Of a stretch of 64,000 nt of DNA, positions 17,436-26,593 are shown one piece after another. The notes below the pieces were generated by a model. That model was not told the DNA's origin, searched no databases, and saw only the letters and a list, made by a program, of their open reading frames with translations. Both the position numbers and the translations under genes were made by a program. This DNA is from Oxalobacteraceae bacterium OTU3CINTB1. Lineage in GTDB: Bacteria; Pseudomonadota; Gammaproteobacteria; Burkholderiales; Burkholderiaceae_D. Location: positions 3,906,001 through 3,970,000 of the forward strand of contig CP099652.1 in NCBI GenBank assembly GCA_024123955.1, given 5' to 3'. Numbering within the stretch: the first letter of the stretch is position 1; every line of letters begins with the position of its first letter.

Positions 17436-17675
17436 ATGGAACTACATATTATTTACACCGAATCTGCGATGCTGGTGTCCAAGGAACGTTTCACTTCATG
17501 GCGTGAGATACAGTACCGCTACGCCGGCTTCAAGACCTCGCTCGGTCCTTGGGAGGATGAGGCGGTAATCGCGTATCTATCGGACGAGTACGCGGACTTG
17601 ATGCCTGCTGCCTCCATCCAAGTCAATGTCTTATTGGGTTCTGAAGCAGCAGCTTGCGTACTCACTTTCCAATGA
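17436..17675 (+). CDS. Hypothetical small protein, possibly truncated
   Basis: This 79-residue reading frame has no recognised domain. It begins MELHIIYTESAML and has acidic and aromatic residues in the middle (GPWEDEAVIAYLSDEYADL). There is no convincing ribosome binding site before its ATG. It lies in the same frame as the preceding small gene, separated by two stop codons, so it may be a remnant. Its strand, base composition and position within the small-gene island support real coding only weakly. Confidence 0.35.
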   Translation: MELHIIYTESAMLVSKERFTSWREIQYRYAGFKTSLGPWEDEAVIAYLSDEYADLMPAASIQVNVLLGSEAAACVLTFQ

Positions 17676-17732
17676 GCCCAATTTTTACGACAATTTATTC
17701 AATCAGGCAGCGCTGACAACGGCTGATATCAT

Positions 17733-17987
17733 ATGAGCCACTTACAAAATCTTTTACTTCAGGCGAAAGAAGGACTGCAGCCTTGGGAGCGCATTCCTGA
17801 TGCGAAACTCCCGATCATCGTGGCGCAGTGCGGCGTTGCCGAGTTGGCCGAGATTCGTGCGCGCATCGACAATCTGAGAGAAGAGCTGGCGACTATCGAA
17901 GAGTGGGATGGGGACACGCAAGACGACATCCACCTGGCGATTGGTTTTTTCAGCAAGTTAGCTGACCTGGTTGAGAATGCCTTATGA
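17733..17987 (+). CDS. Hypothetical small helical protein
   Basis: This 84-residue, mostly helical and acidic protein has no recognised domain. It has an amphipathic stretch around AELAEIRARIDNLREELA that could form a coiled coil. The stop codon overlaps the start of the next gene by four bases (ATGA). That is typical of a translationally coupled pair and supports both frames being real. No signal peptide is seen. Paired small genes of this sort often encode toxin-immunity or antitoxin functions, but nothing in the sequence proves that here. Confidence 0.6.
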   Translation: MSHLQNLLLQAKEGLQPWERIPDAKLPIIVAQCGVAELAEIRARIDNLREELATIEEWDGDTQDDIHLAIGFFSKLADLVENAL

Positions 17988-18277
17988 AATACGTGTCACT
18001 GATTCAAAATGGCCGCGTGCATACGTCTGGTGAACAGGTCTCCCGGTTCGAGTTCACCAACGATGTCGACCTCGCATCGATGGTGGCGCGACTCATTGAT
18101 GACGGCTTCGCGTTCGTTGATGAACCGGCTGGCTGGCCCCCGGCTGAACTGCTGCGAGAGCTCAATGAGAAAGGTATTCTCAATCGGTCTTTCAAAGCAG
18201 TCACCTGGACGGGCCCGGGGATGTTTCGTATCGAAGAAGTAGCGGCGCCTGTTGGAAAGAAGTACCGCATCGATTGA
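17984..18277 (+). CDS. Hypothetical small protein, coupled to the preceding gene
   Basis: This 97-residue soluble protein has no domain I recognise. It starts MKYVSLIQNGRVHTSGE and ends VGKKYRID. It contains GFAFVDEPAGWPPAELLRE, followed by a basic and aromatic C-terminal half. The ATG overlaps the stop of the upstream gene, so the two are probably co-translated and may act together. It ends the lower-G+C island. The following 180 bases show only a repeated AAATTTGTG pair and no gene. Confidence 0.6.
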   Translation: MKYVSLIQNGRVHTSGEQVSRFEFTNDVDLASMVARLIDDGFAFVDEPAGWPPAELLRELNEKGILNRSFKAVTWTGPGMFRIEEVAAPVGKKYRID

Positions 18278-18459
18278 AGTGGCCGCGTGCAGTCGCGGAT
18301 ATGGTCGGTTGAAAATTTGTGTCCATAATCGAAATTTGTGGAAAAATGCGAATCCCATTGAGACCACGCCGCTTCCCAGCGGTGTGACGCCATCATTGAT
18401 CAAATCGCCTCTGCACTCAAGACGGCGCTGAGCGGAAGCCTACTTTGGGAGCGTAAGCG

Positions 18460-18849
18460 TCAATCCTTATCGACATCGCGCTGATCGAAGGCGCGGCGAG
18501 CCTCCTCCACCGCCGCCAGATTGTCCATCGTCCACCCGTGCATCACCTTCATCGGCTGCAGCAACGTGCGTCCCAGCGGCGTGATCGCATACTCCACCGC
18601 GATCGGCGAGACGGGAATCACGTGGCGCGTCAGCAGTCCATTGCGCTCCAGTCTGCGCAGGCACTGCGTGAGCGCCTTTTGGGTAATGCCCTCCAGACGC
18701 CGTTTGACGGCATTGAAACGCACAGGACCATCCTCCAAGGTGATGAGCACCATCATCGACCACTTATCGGAAATCTGGTCGAACAGGGAGCGGCTCGGGC
18801 AGTCGGCCGAAAAACATTGAACAGCGGGTTTGAGCGGATTATGTGGCAT
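18460..18849 (-). CDS. HxlR-family transcriptional regulator
   Basis: This 129-residue winged-helix protein of the HxlR/MarR-like type binds DNA as a dimer. The core reads SDKWSMMVLITLEDGPVRFNAVKRRLEGITQKALTQ in consecutive parts, with the recognition helix ITQKALTQCLRRLERNG. Cys12 and Cys17 precede the domain. Cysteines at this place sense electrophiles or quinones in relatives such as YodB and HypR. The ATG at 18849 follows AAGGAAA and is preferred to one 11 codons upstream. The gene diverges from an Old Yellow Enzyme gene, and a palindrome between them is the likely operator. Control of that enzyme and of itself is therefore probable. Confidence 0.92.
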   Translation of the reverse strand: MPHNPLKPAVQCFSADCPSRSLFDQISDKWSMMVLITLEDGPVRFNAVKRRLEGITQKALTQCLRRLERNGLLTRHVIPVSPIAVEYAITPLGRTLLQPMKVMHGWTMDNLAAVEEARRAFDQRDVDKD

Positions 18850-18870
18850 GGGGGTTTCCTTGACTATACC

Positions 18871-18890
18871 TAGGCACCTCAAGGTACCTA
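18871..18890. promoter_or_regulatory. Candidate HxlR operator
   Basis: TAGGCACCTCAAGGTACCTA is a 20-base near-perfect palindrome (TAGGNACC-N4-GGTNCCTA) in the space between the divergent hxlR-type and OYE genes. A further CCTAGG half-site overlaps its left edge. AT-rich promoter-like hexamers (TTGACT, TATAAT) follow at 18892-18908, so binding would block transcription of the reductase. Confidence 0.6.
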
Positions 18891-18949
18891 ATTGACTCTA
18901 AGTATAATTCATATACTATCTCAATTTCCACCACAATTGAGCTAAAACA

Positions 18950-20065
18950 ATGTCATCCATCGATACCAGCGTGCTTTTCCGCCCACTCACCATCAAATCC
19001 CTGCGACTGAAAAATCGCATTGTCATGGCCCCCATGACCCGCACCGCCTCCCCCGACGGTGTGCCGACGGATGCAAGCGCCGCGTACTACCAGCGTCGCG
19101 CGGCCGGACACGTGGGACTGATCCTGTCGGAAGGTACGGTCATCGACCGCCCGGCGTCCCGCAACGATCCTCAAATTCCGTTCTTCCATGGCGCGCCCGC
19201 GCTGGCCGGATGGAAAGGCGTGATCGATGCCGTGCACGGCGCCGGTGGCCGCATGGGACCGCAACTGTGGCACACCGGCGCCACCCGCTCCAGCGAATGG
19301 GAACCCGAGGAACCGGTCGAGAGCCCTTCCGGACTCGACGCCCCCGGCAAGCCTCGCGGCCAGGCCATGAGCGACGGCGCCATCGCCGATACCATCGCCG
19401 CCTTCGGCAAGGCGGCTGCCGACGCCAAGCGCCTCGGCTTCGACACCGTTGAGATCCACGCCGCGCACGGCTATTTGATCGATCAATTTTTCTGGTCTGG
19501 CACCAACCTGCGTACCGGCAGCTTCGGCGGCGCCACACTCAAGGAGCGCTCGCGTTTCGCCAGGGAGATCGTCACCGAGGTGCGCAAAGCGGTCGGACCG
19601 GATTTCCCTATCCTGATGCGAATCAGCCAATGGAAACAACAGGATCTGAGCGTCCGTTTGGCCGCCACGCCGACTGAGATGACGGATTGGCTGCTGCCGC
19701 TGGTCGAGGCCGGCGTCGATGTGCTGCATTGTTCGCAACGACGTTTCTGGGAGCCGGAATTCCCGGAAATCGACGGCGAGAACGGGCTCAATTGCGCCGG
19801 CTGGGCCAAGAAACTCACCGGCGCGGTCACCATCGGCGTGGGATCGGTCGGACTTGACAGCGACGTCCTGAATGCGTTCGCCGGCAAGGGCTCTGGCGTG
19901 ATGAGTATCGACCGGCTAATCGAACGGATGGAACGCGAGGAATTTGACCTGATCGCGGTGGGCCGCGTCCTGCTCACCGATCCCGACTGGGTGGCGAAGA
20001 TCGAGGCCGGCCAGTTCGACAACCTCAAAGGTTTCGACCCTGCCTCGCTCGCCGCAGTCGTTTAA
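18950..20065 (+). CDS. NADH:flavin oxidoreductase, Old Yellow Enzyme family
   Basis: This 371-residue FMN protein with a TIM barrel reduces activated C=C bonds of enones, quinones or nitro compounds with NAD(P)H. The N-terminal FMN segment is LRLKNRIVMAPMTR. The substrate-anion pair is the two histidines in EIHAAHGYLIDQFFWS, followed by the FMN-phosphate region LTGAVTIGVGSVG and the late motif FDLIAVGRVLLTDPDW. It diverges from an HxlR regulator over a palindrome, so induction by electrophiles is likely. A detoxifying role (quinones, methylglyoxal-type compounds) is inferred. 2,4-dienoyl-CoA reduction is less likely because the FeS and second flavin domains are absent. Confidence 0.93.
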   Translation: MSSIDTSVLFRPLTIKSLRLKNRIVMAPMTRTASPDGVPTDASAAYYQRRAAGHVGLILSEGTVIDRPASRNDPQIPFFHGAPALAGWKGVIDAVHGAGGRMGPQLWHTGATRSSEWEPEEPVESPSGLDAPGKPRGQAMSDGAIADTIAAFGKAAADAKRLGFDTVEIHAAHGYLIDQFFWSGTNLRTGSFGGATLKERSRFAREIVTEVRKAVGPDFPILMRISQWKQQDLSVRLAATPTEMTDWLLPLVEAGVDVLHCSQRRFWEPEFPEIDGENGLNCAGWAKKLTGAVTIGVGSVGLDSDVLNAFAGKGSGVMSIDRLIERMEREEFDLIAVGRVLLTDPDWVAKIEAGQFDNLKGFDPASLAAVV

Positions 20066-20076
20066 ATCGCCCCCAA

Positions 20077-20104
20077 GCCGCGCCCGGCAATGAGCGGGCG
20101 CGGC
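20077..20104. terminator. Hairpin between convergent genes
   Basis: GCCGCGCCCG pairs with CGGGCGCGGC around an 8-base loop in the 47 bases between the convergent OYE and acyl-CoA ligase genes. There is no clear T run on either side, so it may be a weak or factor-aided terminator. Confidence 0.5.
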
Positions 20105-20112
20105 GCCAGCAT

Positions 20113-21786
20113 TTAAACTGTGGGCAATTGGTAGTCCCGATACTGCTCGCGTAGTTTATTTTTCTGGATCTTGCCGGTGCCGCCGACGGGCAAAGCCTCG
20201 GCGAACACGACGTCATCCGGCAACCACCACTTGGCGACCTTGCCGGTGAAGTGAGCGAGCAGTTCATCGCGGCTCACCCGCTGTCCGGGCCGCAGCACCA
20301 CCACCAATAAAGGCCGCTCATCCCACTTCGGATGCGCCACGCCGATGCACGCCGCCTGCATTACTGCCGGGTGCGCCATAGCGACGTTTTCCAGGTCGAT
20401 GGTGCCGATCCATTCGCCGCCGGACTTGATCACGTCCTTGCTGCGGTCGGTGATCTGCATGAAGCCGTCGGCGTCGATGGTGGCGACGTCGCCGGTCGGG
20501 AACCATCCGTCCTCCAGCATATCGCCGCCCTCGCCCTTGAAGTAGCTCGCCAGCACCCACGGCCCTTTCACCAGTAAGTGACCGTAACTGACGCCATCCC
20601 ACGGCAAGTCCTTGCCATCGTCGTCGACGATCTTCATGTCCACGCCAAAGATCGCATGCCCCTGCTTTTGCAGGATGGCGCGCTGCTGCTCCTTTGGCAG
20701 CTCGGTGTGCTTGCTGAGCAAGCCGCCGGTCGTGCCCAGCGGCGACATTTCCGTCATGCCCCAACCGTGGATGACCTCGACGCCGAATTCGTCGATCAAG
20801 GTATTCATCATCGCCGGCGGACAGGCAGAGCCGCCGATCACCGTGCGGCGGAAGGTCGAAAACTTCAGCTTGTTCTGCAGCGCGTAGTTGATCAGCCCCA
20901 GCCAGACGGTCGGCACGCCCGCCGAGAACGTCACGCGCTCGCTCTCGAACAGCTCGTAGACCGATTTGCCGTCCAGCGCGGCGCCGGGGAACACCATCTT
21001 GGCGCCCGACAGCGGCACCGAGTACGGCAGCCCCCAGGCGTTGACGTGGAACATGGGCACGACCGGCATCACGACGTCGCGCGAGGAGACGTTGAGCGCG
21101 TTCGGCATGGCCGACGCATAGGCGTGCAGCACCGTCGAGCGGTGCGAGTACAGCGCGCCCTTGGGATTGCCGGTGGTGCCGGAGGTATAGCACAAGGTGG
21201 CGGCCGTGTTCTCGTCGAACTGCGGCCAGACGTAGTCGTCCGAGTGGGCGCTGATCAGGTCTTCGTAGCACAGCAGATTGGGGATCCTGGTTTCGGCCGG
21301 CATGCGGTCGGCGGCGCCCATCAGGATGAAGCCCTTGACCGTCTTGCAATGGGCAGCGATGGCCTCAACTAGTGGCAGGAAACAGAAATCGAACAGCAGA
21401 TACTGGTCCTCGGCATGGTTGCAGATATAGGCCAGTTGCTCGGGATGCAGGCGCGGGTTGATCGTGTGCAAGACGGCGCCGGAACCGGACACGCCGTAGT
21501 ACGCTTCCAGGTGACGGTAGCCGTTCCACGCCAAGGTAGCCACCCGCTCGCCCTGCCCTACGCCGAGTCCGTGCAGCGCGTTCGCCAGCCGCTTGGCGCG
21601 CTGGTGGCATTCGCGGAAGGTGTAGCGGTGCAGGTCGCCCTCCACCCGGCGCGAGACGATTTCGCTGCCACCGTAGTGCCGGGCGGCGAACTCGATAATG
21701 CTGGAGATCAGCAAGGGCTGGCTCATCATCTGGCCCATCACCGGCGCCGGTGTAGCCGCCGTACTCTCCGAACTCGGGAATTGCAT
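20113..21786 (-). CDS. Fatty-acyl-CoA ligase (AMP-forming)
   Basis: This 557-residue adenylate-forming enzyme activates a medium- or long-chain fatty acid to acyl-CoA through an acyl-AMP. Motifs in order are the phosphate loop [33 protein letters not shown], the hinge [13 protein letters not shown], and the C-terminal catalytic lysine in [11 protein letters not shown]. The hinge reads [12 protein letters not shown] where relatives have GGEWISSIDLEN. The start at 21786 follows GGAG at six bases; an in-frame ATG 18 codons upstream has no site. It supplies substrates for the beta-oxidation genes at 2.7-11 kb but lacks their palindromic operator. Confidence 0.93.
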   Translation of the reverse strand: MQFPSSESTAATPAPVMGQMMSQPLLISSIIEFAARHYGGSEIVSRRVEGDLHRYTFRECHQRAKRLANALHGLGVGQGERVATLAWNGYRHLEAYYGVSGSGAVLHTINPRLHPEQLAYICNHAEDQYLLFDFCFLPLVEAIAAHCKTVKGFILMGAADRMPAETRIPNLLCYEDLISAHSDDYVWPQFDENTAATLCYTSGTTGNPKGALYSHRSTVLHAYASAMPNALNVSSRDVVMPVVPMFHVNAWGLPYSVPLSGAKMVFPGAALDGKSVYELFESERVTFSAGVPTVWLGLINYALQNKLKFSTFRRTVIGGSACPPAMMNTLIDEFGVEVIHGWGMTEMSPLGTTGGLLSKHTELPKEQQRAILQKQGHAIFGVDMKIVDDDGKDLPWDGVSYGHLLVKGPWVLASYFKGEGGDMLEDGWFPTGDVATIDADGFMQITDRSKDVIKSGGEWIGTIDLENVAMAHPAVMQAACIGVAHPKWDERPLLVVVLRPGQRVSRDELLAHFTGKVAKWWLPDDVVFAEALPVGGTGKIQKNKLREQYRDYQLPTV

Positions 21787-21934
21787 GACACGCTCCGCAA
21801 CATGGTTATTTATGCAAACAAGTGTGGAGGGGCGGAACAAGCACCGTCAACGGTTTTCGATGCTGCAATGCAGCACCTGAAGCCTGCGGTAAAATCACCA
21901 AATCATCGGCGGTAGCCCCGCCGAGCCTACTTGA

Positions 21935-23413
21935 ATGGACACGACTATTACTGCTTCCAATTTGCCGCTGGACAATTCATTTGCGTCCTTGCCGCCCGCT
22001 TTTTATACCCGGCTCATGCCTACCCCGCTGCCCGCACCGTATCTGGTCGCCGTCAGCGAGCCGGCCGCCGCGCTGATCGGTCTGACGCCCGCGCAACTGG
22101 CCGATAACGTCGACATTTTGATCGGCAACGCCGTGCCGGAGCGCGCTCTGCCACTGGCGGCCGTCTATTCCGGCCATCAATTCGGCGTCTGGGCCGGCCA
22201 GCTCGGCGACGGCCGCGCCATCCTGTTCGGCGAAGTGGCCACCGCCGAAGGCCCGGTGGAACTGCAGTGGAAAGGCGCCGGCATGACGCCCTATTCCCGC
22301 ATGGGCGATGGCCGCGCCGTGTTGCGCTCGTCGATCCGCGAGTTCCTGTGCTCGGAAGCGATGCATGCGCTGGGCATTCCGACCTCGCGCGCGTTGTCGG
22401 TTGCCGGCTCGGACCAGGGCGTGATGCGCGAAACGGTCGAAACGTCGGCCGTCGTGGTGCGCATGGCGCCCAGCTTCGTGCGCTTCGGCTCCTTCGAGCA
22501 CTGGTTCTACCGCAACAAGCCGGACGAGCTGAAAATCCTGGCCGACTACGTCATCGACCGGTCTTACCCGGAGCTGCGCGCCGAAGACAACCCGTACGTC
22601 GGCCTGCTGCGCGAAGTCAGCATCCGCACCGCCCACATGATCGCGCACTGGCAGGCGGTCGGCTTCATGCATGGCGTGATGAACACCGACAATATGTCGA
22701 TCCTGGGCTTGACGATCGATTACGGCCCGTTCGGCTTCATGGAAGCCTTCGATCCCGGCCATATCTGCAACCACACCGATCAGCAGGGCCGCTACTCGTA
22801 CAGCAACCAGCCGCAGGTCGGCCACTGGAACTGCTACGCGCTGGGCCAGGCGCTGCTGCCGCTGATCGGCGAGGTCGAGGCCGCACAGGCGGCGCTTGAT
22901 GTGTATCAACCGGCATTCGCCGCCAAGCTGGACGAGCTGCTGCACGCCAAGCTGGGTCTGACCCAGCTGGAGCAGCATGCAGACGCCGACCGAGCGCTGT
23001 TCGACGCTATGTTCGCGCTTATGCAAGCCAATGGCGTCGATTTCACCCTCTTCTTCCGCAAACTGGGCGGCTTGAAGGCGGCCGACGCCAGCGGCGACGA
23101 ACCACTGCGCGACCTGTTCATCGACCGCCCGGCCTTCGATGCTTGGGCCATCCAATACCGCAAGCGCCTGCAAGCCGAGGCCAGCGACGATGCCCAACGC
23201 CAGCTTGCGATGAACAAAATCAACCCCAAATATGTGCTGCGTAACTATCTGGCCCAAGTGGCCATCGAAAAAGCGCAAAACAAGGACTTTTCCGAGGTGG
23301 AGCGCCTGCTGGCGGTATTGCAGCGCCCATTCGACGAACAGCCCGAGCACGACCACTACGCCGCTTTGCCGCCTGACTGGGCAAGCCATCTCGAAGTCAG
23401 CTGTTCTTCTTAA
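21935..23413 (+). CDS. selO: Protein adenylyltransferase SelO (YdiU)
   Basis: This 492-residue pseudokinase-fold enzyme transfers AMP from ATP to Ser, Thr or Tyr of target proteins, linked to redox homeostasis. Recognisable segments are [17 protein letters not shown] and [21 protein letters not shown] (in parts), then the metal-binding region [13 protein letters not shown] and [15 protein letters not shown]. The protein ends SCSS; in selenoprotein homologues a selenocysteine stands at this cysteine. The length fits the family. It is followed after 12 bases by msrB, in line with a shared oxidative-stress theme, and then by yciB and bolA, probably in one operon. Confidence 0.96.
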   Translation: MDTTITASNLPLDNSFASLPPAFYTRLMPTPLPAPYLVAVSEPAAALIGLTPAQLADNVDILIGNAVPERALPLAAVYSGHQFGVWAGQLGDGRAILFGEVATAEGPVELQWKGAGMTPYSRMGDGRAVLRSSIREFLCSEAMHALGIPTSRALSVAGSDQGVMRETVETSAVVVRMAPSFVRFGSFEHWFYRNKPDELKILADYVIDRSYPELRAEDNPYVGLLREVSIRTAHMIAHWQAVGFMHGVMNTDNMSILGLTIDYGPFGFMEAFDPGHICNHTDQQGRYSYSNQPQVGHWNCYALGQALLPLIGEVEAAQAALDVYQPAFAAKLDELLHAKLGLTQLEQHADADRALFDAMFALMQANGVDFTLFFRKLGGLKAADASGDEPLRDLFIDRPAFDAWAIQYRKRLQAEASDDAQRQLAMNKINPKYVLRNYLAQVAIEKAQNKDFSEVERLLAVLQRPFDEQPEHDHYAALPPDWASHLEVSCSS

Positions 23414-23425
23414 GCGAGCCAATCC

Positions 23426-23824
23426 ATGACCAATAAAGTGACCAAATCCGACGCTGAATGGCGCGACATGCTGGACCCGATGGAATACCAGGTGACGCGG
23501 CACGCCGCCACCGAGCGTGCATTTACCGGTAAATTCTGGGATCATCACGAGCACGGCATCTACACCTGCGTGTGCTGCGACACGCCGCTGTTCCGTTCCG
23601 ACGCCAAGTTTGATTCCGGCTGCGGCTGGCCGAGCTATTTCGAAGCACTGGACCCGGCCAACGTGATCGAGAAAACCGACCGAACCCATGGTATGCTGCG
23701 CACCGAAATCATTTGCGCGGTATGCGATGCCCACCTGGGCCACGTGTTCCCGGACGGCCCGCCGCCGACCGGCCTCCGCTACTGCATCAATTCGGCCTCC
23801 TTGCGATTTGATCCACAAGACTAA
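23426..23824 (+). CDS. msrB: Peptide-methionine (R)-S-oxide reductase MsrB
   Basis: MsrB reduces the R-epimer of methionine sulfoxide in proteins, with thioredoxin as electron donor. In this 132-residue protein the structural zinc is held by Cys48/Cys51 and Cys97/Cys100. The catalytic Cys120 lies in RYCINSASL. The preceding [11 protein letters not shown] and [12 protein letters not shown] are family signatures. The length is that of a stand-alone cytoplasmic MsrB without an MsrA fusion or signal peptide. It lies between selO and yciB with short gaps. Confidence 0.97.
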   Translation: MTNKVTKSDAEWRDMLDPMEYQVTRHAATERAFTGKFWDHHEHGIYTCVCCDTPLFRSDAKFDSGCGWPSYFEALDPANVIEKTDRTHGMLRTEIICAVCDAHLGHVFPDGPPPTGLRYCINSASLRFDPQD

Positions 23825-23842
23825 TAAACGCTATAAGACACC

Positions 23843-24472
23843 ATGAAATTTCTGTTCGACTTTTTGCCGGTCCTGCTGTTTTTCGGCGCCTATAAGCTGT
23901 CCGGCGCCAATGCCGAGGCCTCGCAGCACTTCATCAACACTTATTTGAGCGGCATCATCTCCGGCGGTTCGGTCACCGCGGACCAGTCGCCGATCGTGCT
24001 GGCCACCCTGGTCGGCATCATCGGCACCATCGCCCAGATCGCGTATCTGAAGCTGCGCGGACAGAAAGTCGAATTCCTGATGTGGTTCTCGCTGGGCATG
24101 TTTGTGTTTTTCGGCGGCCTGACGATTTACTTGCACGATGAAGTATTCATCAAATGGAAACTGAGTATCGTCTATTGGTTCTTTGCCGTCGGTTTGCTGG
24201 TCAGCGAATTTGTCTTTAAAAAGAATCTGATGCGCAAATCGATGGGCGAAATCATCGAGCTGCCGGATGTGATCTGGTCGCGCCTCAATCTGGCGTGGAT
24301 CGGTTTCTTCACCGCCATGGGCATCCTCAACTGGTATGTCGCCTTCGTTCTTTATAAAGGCGATACCAGCGCCTGGGTCAGCTTCAAGGCGTTTGGATCG
24401 ACCGCCATCATGTTTGTGTTTATCGTTGCGCAGACGATTTATTTGTCGCGCCATATGAAGGATCCGACATGA
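23843..24472 (+). CDS. yciB: Inner membrane septation-type protein YciB (IspZ)
   Basis: This 209-residue polytopic inner-membrane protein of the YciB/IspZ family has about five or six hydrophobic segments. It begins MKFLFDFLPVLLFFGAYKL, as most members do. The conserved LKLRGQKVEFLMWFSLGMFVFFGG region lies around residues 65-90, and RLNLAWIGFF with NWYVAF comes near the C-terminus. YciB interacts with cell-elongation and division proteins and affects envelope integrity; the molecular activity is not settled. The stop overlaps the bolA-like start by four bases. Confidence 0.96.
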   Translation: MKFLFDFLPVLLFFGAYKLSGANAEASQHFINTYLSGIISGGSVTADQSPIVLATLVGIIGTIAQIAYLKLRGQKVEFLMWFSLGMFVFFGGLTIYLHDEVFIKWKLSIVYWFFAVGLLVSEFVFKKNLMRKSMGEIIELPDVIWSRLNLAWIGFFTAMGILNWYVAFVLYKGDTSAWVSFKAFGSTAIMFVFIVAQTIYLSRHMKDPT

Positions 24473-24741
24473 GCGATACCCGGATGGACCGCATGCGCGG
24501 CCGCTTCCAGGCTGCTTTGTCGCCGGTGGAATTGGTGCTGGAAGACGATTCCGCAATGCACGCCGGCCACGCCGGCGCGGCCTCCGGAGGTGGTCACTAC
24601 AATGTCAGAATCGTTTCGTTACAATTCGAGGGCCTGAAACTCGTCACAAGACATCGACTCGTGTATGATTCCGTGCACGATATGATGCATAGTGAAATAC
24701 ATGCATTGGCCATTACCGCATTGGCTCCGTCCGAAGTATGA
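24469..24741 (+). CDS. BolA family protein
   Basis: This 90-residue protein has the BolA fold, which works with monothiol glutaredoxins in iron-sulfur trafficking and in some bacteria affects transcription and cell shape. Typical parts are VELVLEDDSAMHAGH with candidate metal-ligand histidines, then GGHYNVRIVS and TRHRLVYDSVHDMM. It is translationally coupled to yciB. The 120 bases after it lead to the parvulin gene and contain no terminator I can see. Confidence 0.93.
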   Translation: MSDTRMDRMRGRFQAALSPVELVLEDDSAMHAGHAGAASGGGHYNVRIVSLQFEGLKLVTRHRLVYDSVHDMMHSEIHALAITALAPSEV

Positions 24742-24861
24742 TGTAGCGCCCGGTGAGGAGCGGTCCTATCGGTTTCAAGAATAACTGAACACAAAGACAG
24801 ATAGCTGACCGAACTCCTTCCAGGCAATTTCGCTAAAACTTTCCCCTTACAGGAATTAATA

Positions 24862-25638
24862 ATGACTTTCAAGCCAGCCAGTTTGCTGATCGCACTTCTC
24901 GTTGTCGCCGTGCCTGCATTCGCACAGAACGTTGCCGTTGTTAATGGCAAAGCCATCCCAACCTCGCGCGTCGAAGCGGTCGTCAAGCAAGTCGTCGCTC
25001 AGGGCCAGCAGCCGGACTCGCCGCAACTGCGCGAACTGATCAAGAAAGACTTGATCGGCCGTGAAGTGATGATGCAGGAAGCGGAAAAACAAGGCTTCGG
25101 CAAGGATGCGGCTGTCAAGGCGCAGATCGACAACGCCCGCCAGGCCATCATCATCAACGCGATGATCGCCGACTACATCAAGAAGAACCCGATCGCCGAC
25201 GCCGACGTCAAGGCCGAGTACGACCGCTTCACGAAACAGGCCGGCGACAAGGAATACCACGTGCGTCACATCCTGACCACGACCGAAGCCGAAGCCAACG
25301 ACGTGATCGCCAAGCTCAAGGCCGGCGCCAAGTTCGAAGATCTGGCCAAAACGTCGAAAGACACCGGTTCGGCTGCCAACGGCGGCGATCTGGACTGGGC
25401 CTCGCCTTCGTCCTTCCCACCAGCGTTCTCGGCCGCCTTCGTGGCCCTGCAAAAAGGTGGCGTGACCGAGAAGCCGGTGCAGACCCCGAACGGTTTCCAC
25501 GTCATCAAGGTCGACGACATCCGTCCGGCCAAGCTGCCGACCCTGGAAGAAGTCAAGCCGCAGATCTCCGAAGCGCTGGCGCAGAAGAAGCTGCAGGCGT
25601 ATCAGGAAGAACTGGTCAAGAAAGCAAAAGTGCAGTAA
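24862..25638 (+). CDS. Periplasmic parvulin-type peptidyl-prolyl isomerase, paralogue 1
   Basis: This 258-residue exported chaperone/isomerase helps fold periplasmic and outer-membrane proteins. A signal peptide (about 1-21, ending VPAFA) is followed by a SurA-like N-terminal helical region. The parvulin domain (about 130-225) has EYHVRHILTTTEAEA, GGDLDWASPSSFPPAF and TPNGFHVIKVDDIRP. It is followed by a terminator and then a close paralogue of identical length, evidently a tandem duplication. The relatives are the PrsA/PpiC-like proteins commonly found after bolA in betaproteobacteria. Confidence 0.94.
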   Translation: MTFKPASLLIALLVVAVPAFAQNVAVVNGKAIPTSRVEAVVKQVVAQGQQPDSPQLRELIKKDLIGREVMMQEAEKQGFGKDAAVKAQIDNARQAIIINAMIADYIKKNPIADADVKAEYDRFTKQAGDKEYHVRHILTTTEAEANDVIAKLKAGAKFEDLAKTSKDTGSAANGGDLDWASPSSFPPAFSAAFVALQKGGVTEKPVQTPNGFHVIKVDDIRPAKLPTLEEVKPQISEALAQKKLQAYQEELVKKAKVQ

Positions 25639-25650
25639 TGTTATAAAAGG

Positions 25651-25675
25651 CGGCGCCCTGCGGGGCGCCGTTTTT
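25651..25675 (+). terminator. Rho-independent terminator between the two parvulin genes
   Basis: CGGCGCCC and GGGCGCCG form a perfect 8-bp stem with loop TGCG, followed by five T, 12 bases after the first parvulin stop. Confidence 0.9.
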
Positions 25676-25737
25676 GATTCTGCGTTGGTACAATGCACCG
25701 CCGAGTGCGATTTCTTGTTTTTTTATAGGATTTAATA

Positions 25738-26514
25738 ATGATGTTGAAGCCAGCCCGTCTGTTGTTAGCACTGATCGCTGTCGTTGCAGCCCCGGTTTTC
25801 GCGCAAAACGCCGCGACCGTCAATGGAAAGGCTATTCCTGCCGCCAAGGTAGACCAGATGGTCAAGCAAGTGGTCGCCCAAGGCCAGCAGCCTGACAGCC
25901 CGCAGCTGCGCGAAATGGTCAAGAAGGAACTGATCGGCCGCGAAGTGCTGCTGCAGGAAGCCAGCAAGCAAGGCTATGGCGCCAAGCCGGAAGTGAAGTC
26001 GGCCATCGACAACGCCGCGCAGAGCATCACCATCAACGCCATGCTGGCGGACTACGTCAAGAAGAACCCGGTCAAGGATGCTGAAATCCAGGCCGAGTAC
26101 GACAAGTACAAGGCCGCCGTCGGCGACAAGGAATACCACTCGCGCCACATTCTGGTCGCGACCGAACAGGAAGCCAAGGACATCATCGCCAAGCTGAAAG
26201 CCGGCGGCAAGTTCGAAGAACTGGCCAAGGTCTCGAAGGATGGTTCGGCCAACAACGGCGGCGATCTGGGCTGGATGACTCCCGCCAAGCTGGTCAAGCC
26301 TTTCGCTGACGCCATGGTCGCCCTGAAACCAGGCGCGATCACCGAAACCCCGGTCAAGACCGAGTTCGGCTACCACGTCATCAAGCTGGAAGAGTCGCGC
26401 GCCACCAAGCTGCCGGCGCTGGCCGAAGTCAAGGGCCAGGTTTCCGAGGCGCTGCAACAGAAGAAGATCGCCGCCTACCGCGACGAGCTGATCAAGAAAG
26501 CCAAGGTCCAGTAA
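25738..26514 (+). CDS. Periplasmic parvulin-type peptidyl-prolyl isomerase, paralogue 2
   Basis: This is the second of two tandem 258-residue parvulins, matching the first over the whole length with the same architecture. It has a signal peptide ending APVFA, the shared segment VVAQGQQPDSPQLRE, and a parvulin domain with EYHSRHILVATEQEA, GGDLGWMTPAKLVKPF and TEFGYHVIKLEES. The loops of the isomerase domain differ most, which may mean different clients. A terminator precedes the gene and another follows it, so it probably has its own promoter in the ~60 AT-richer bases before the start. Confidence 0.94.
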   Translation: MMLKPARLLLALIAVVAAPVFAQNAATVNGKAIPAAKVDQMVKQVVAQGQQPDSPQLREMVKKELIGREVLLQEASKQGYGAKPEVKSAIDNAAQSITINAMLADYVKKNPVKDAEIQAEYDKYKAAVGDKEYHSRHILVATEQEAKDIIAKLKAGGKFEELAKVSKDGSANNGGDLGWMTPAKLVKPFADAMVALKPGAITETPVKTEFGYHVIKLEESRATKLPALAEVKGQVSEALQQKKIAAYRDELIKKAKVQ

Positions 26515-26560
26515 TACTGGCCGGTGAGCGCGGCGCGGACCGCCGCCCCGCTCCCATGGA

Positions 26561-26588
26561 ACGCCCGATGAAGTTTATCGGGCGTTTT
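26561..26588 (+). terminator. Rho-independent terminator of parvulin 2
   Basis: ACGCCCGAT pairs with ATCGGGCGT around GAAGTTT, followed by TTTGCTTTT. It sits directly before the convergent membrane-protein gene. Confidence 0.88.
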
Positions 26589-26593
26589 GCTTT

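Noticed and set aside
21935..23413. Selenocysteine in SelO
   Set aside because: The C-terminal position is encoded as cysteine (SCSS), and no in-frame TGA or SECIS-like hairpin is needed.
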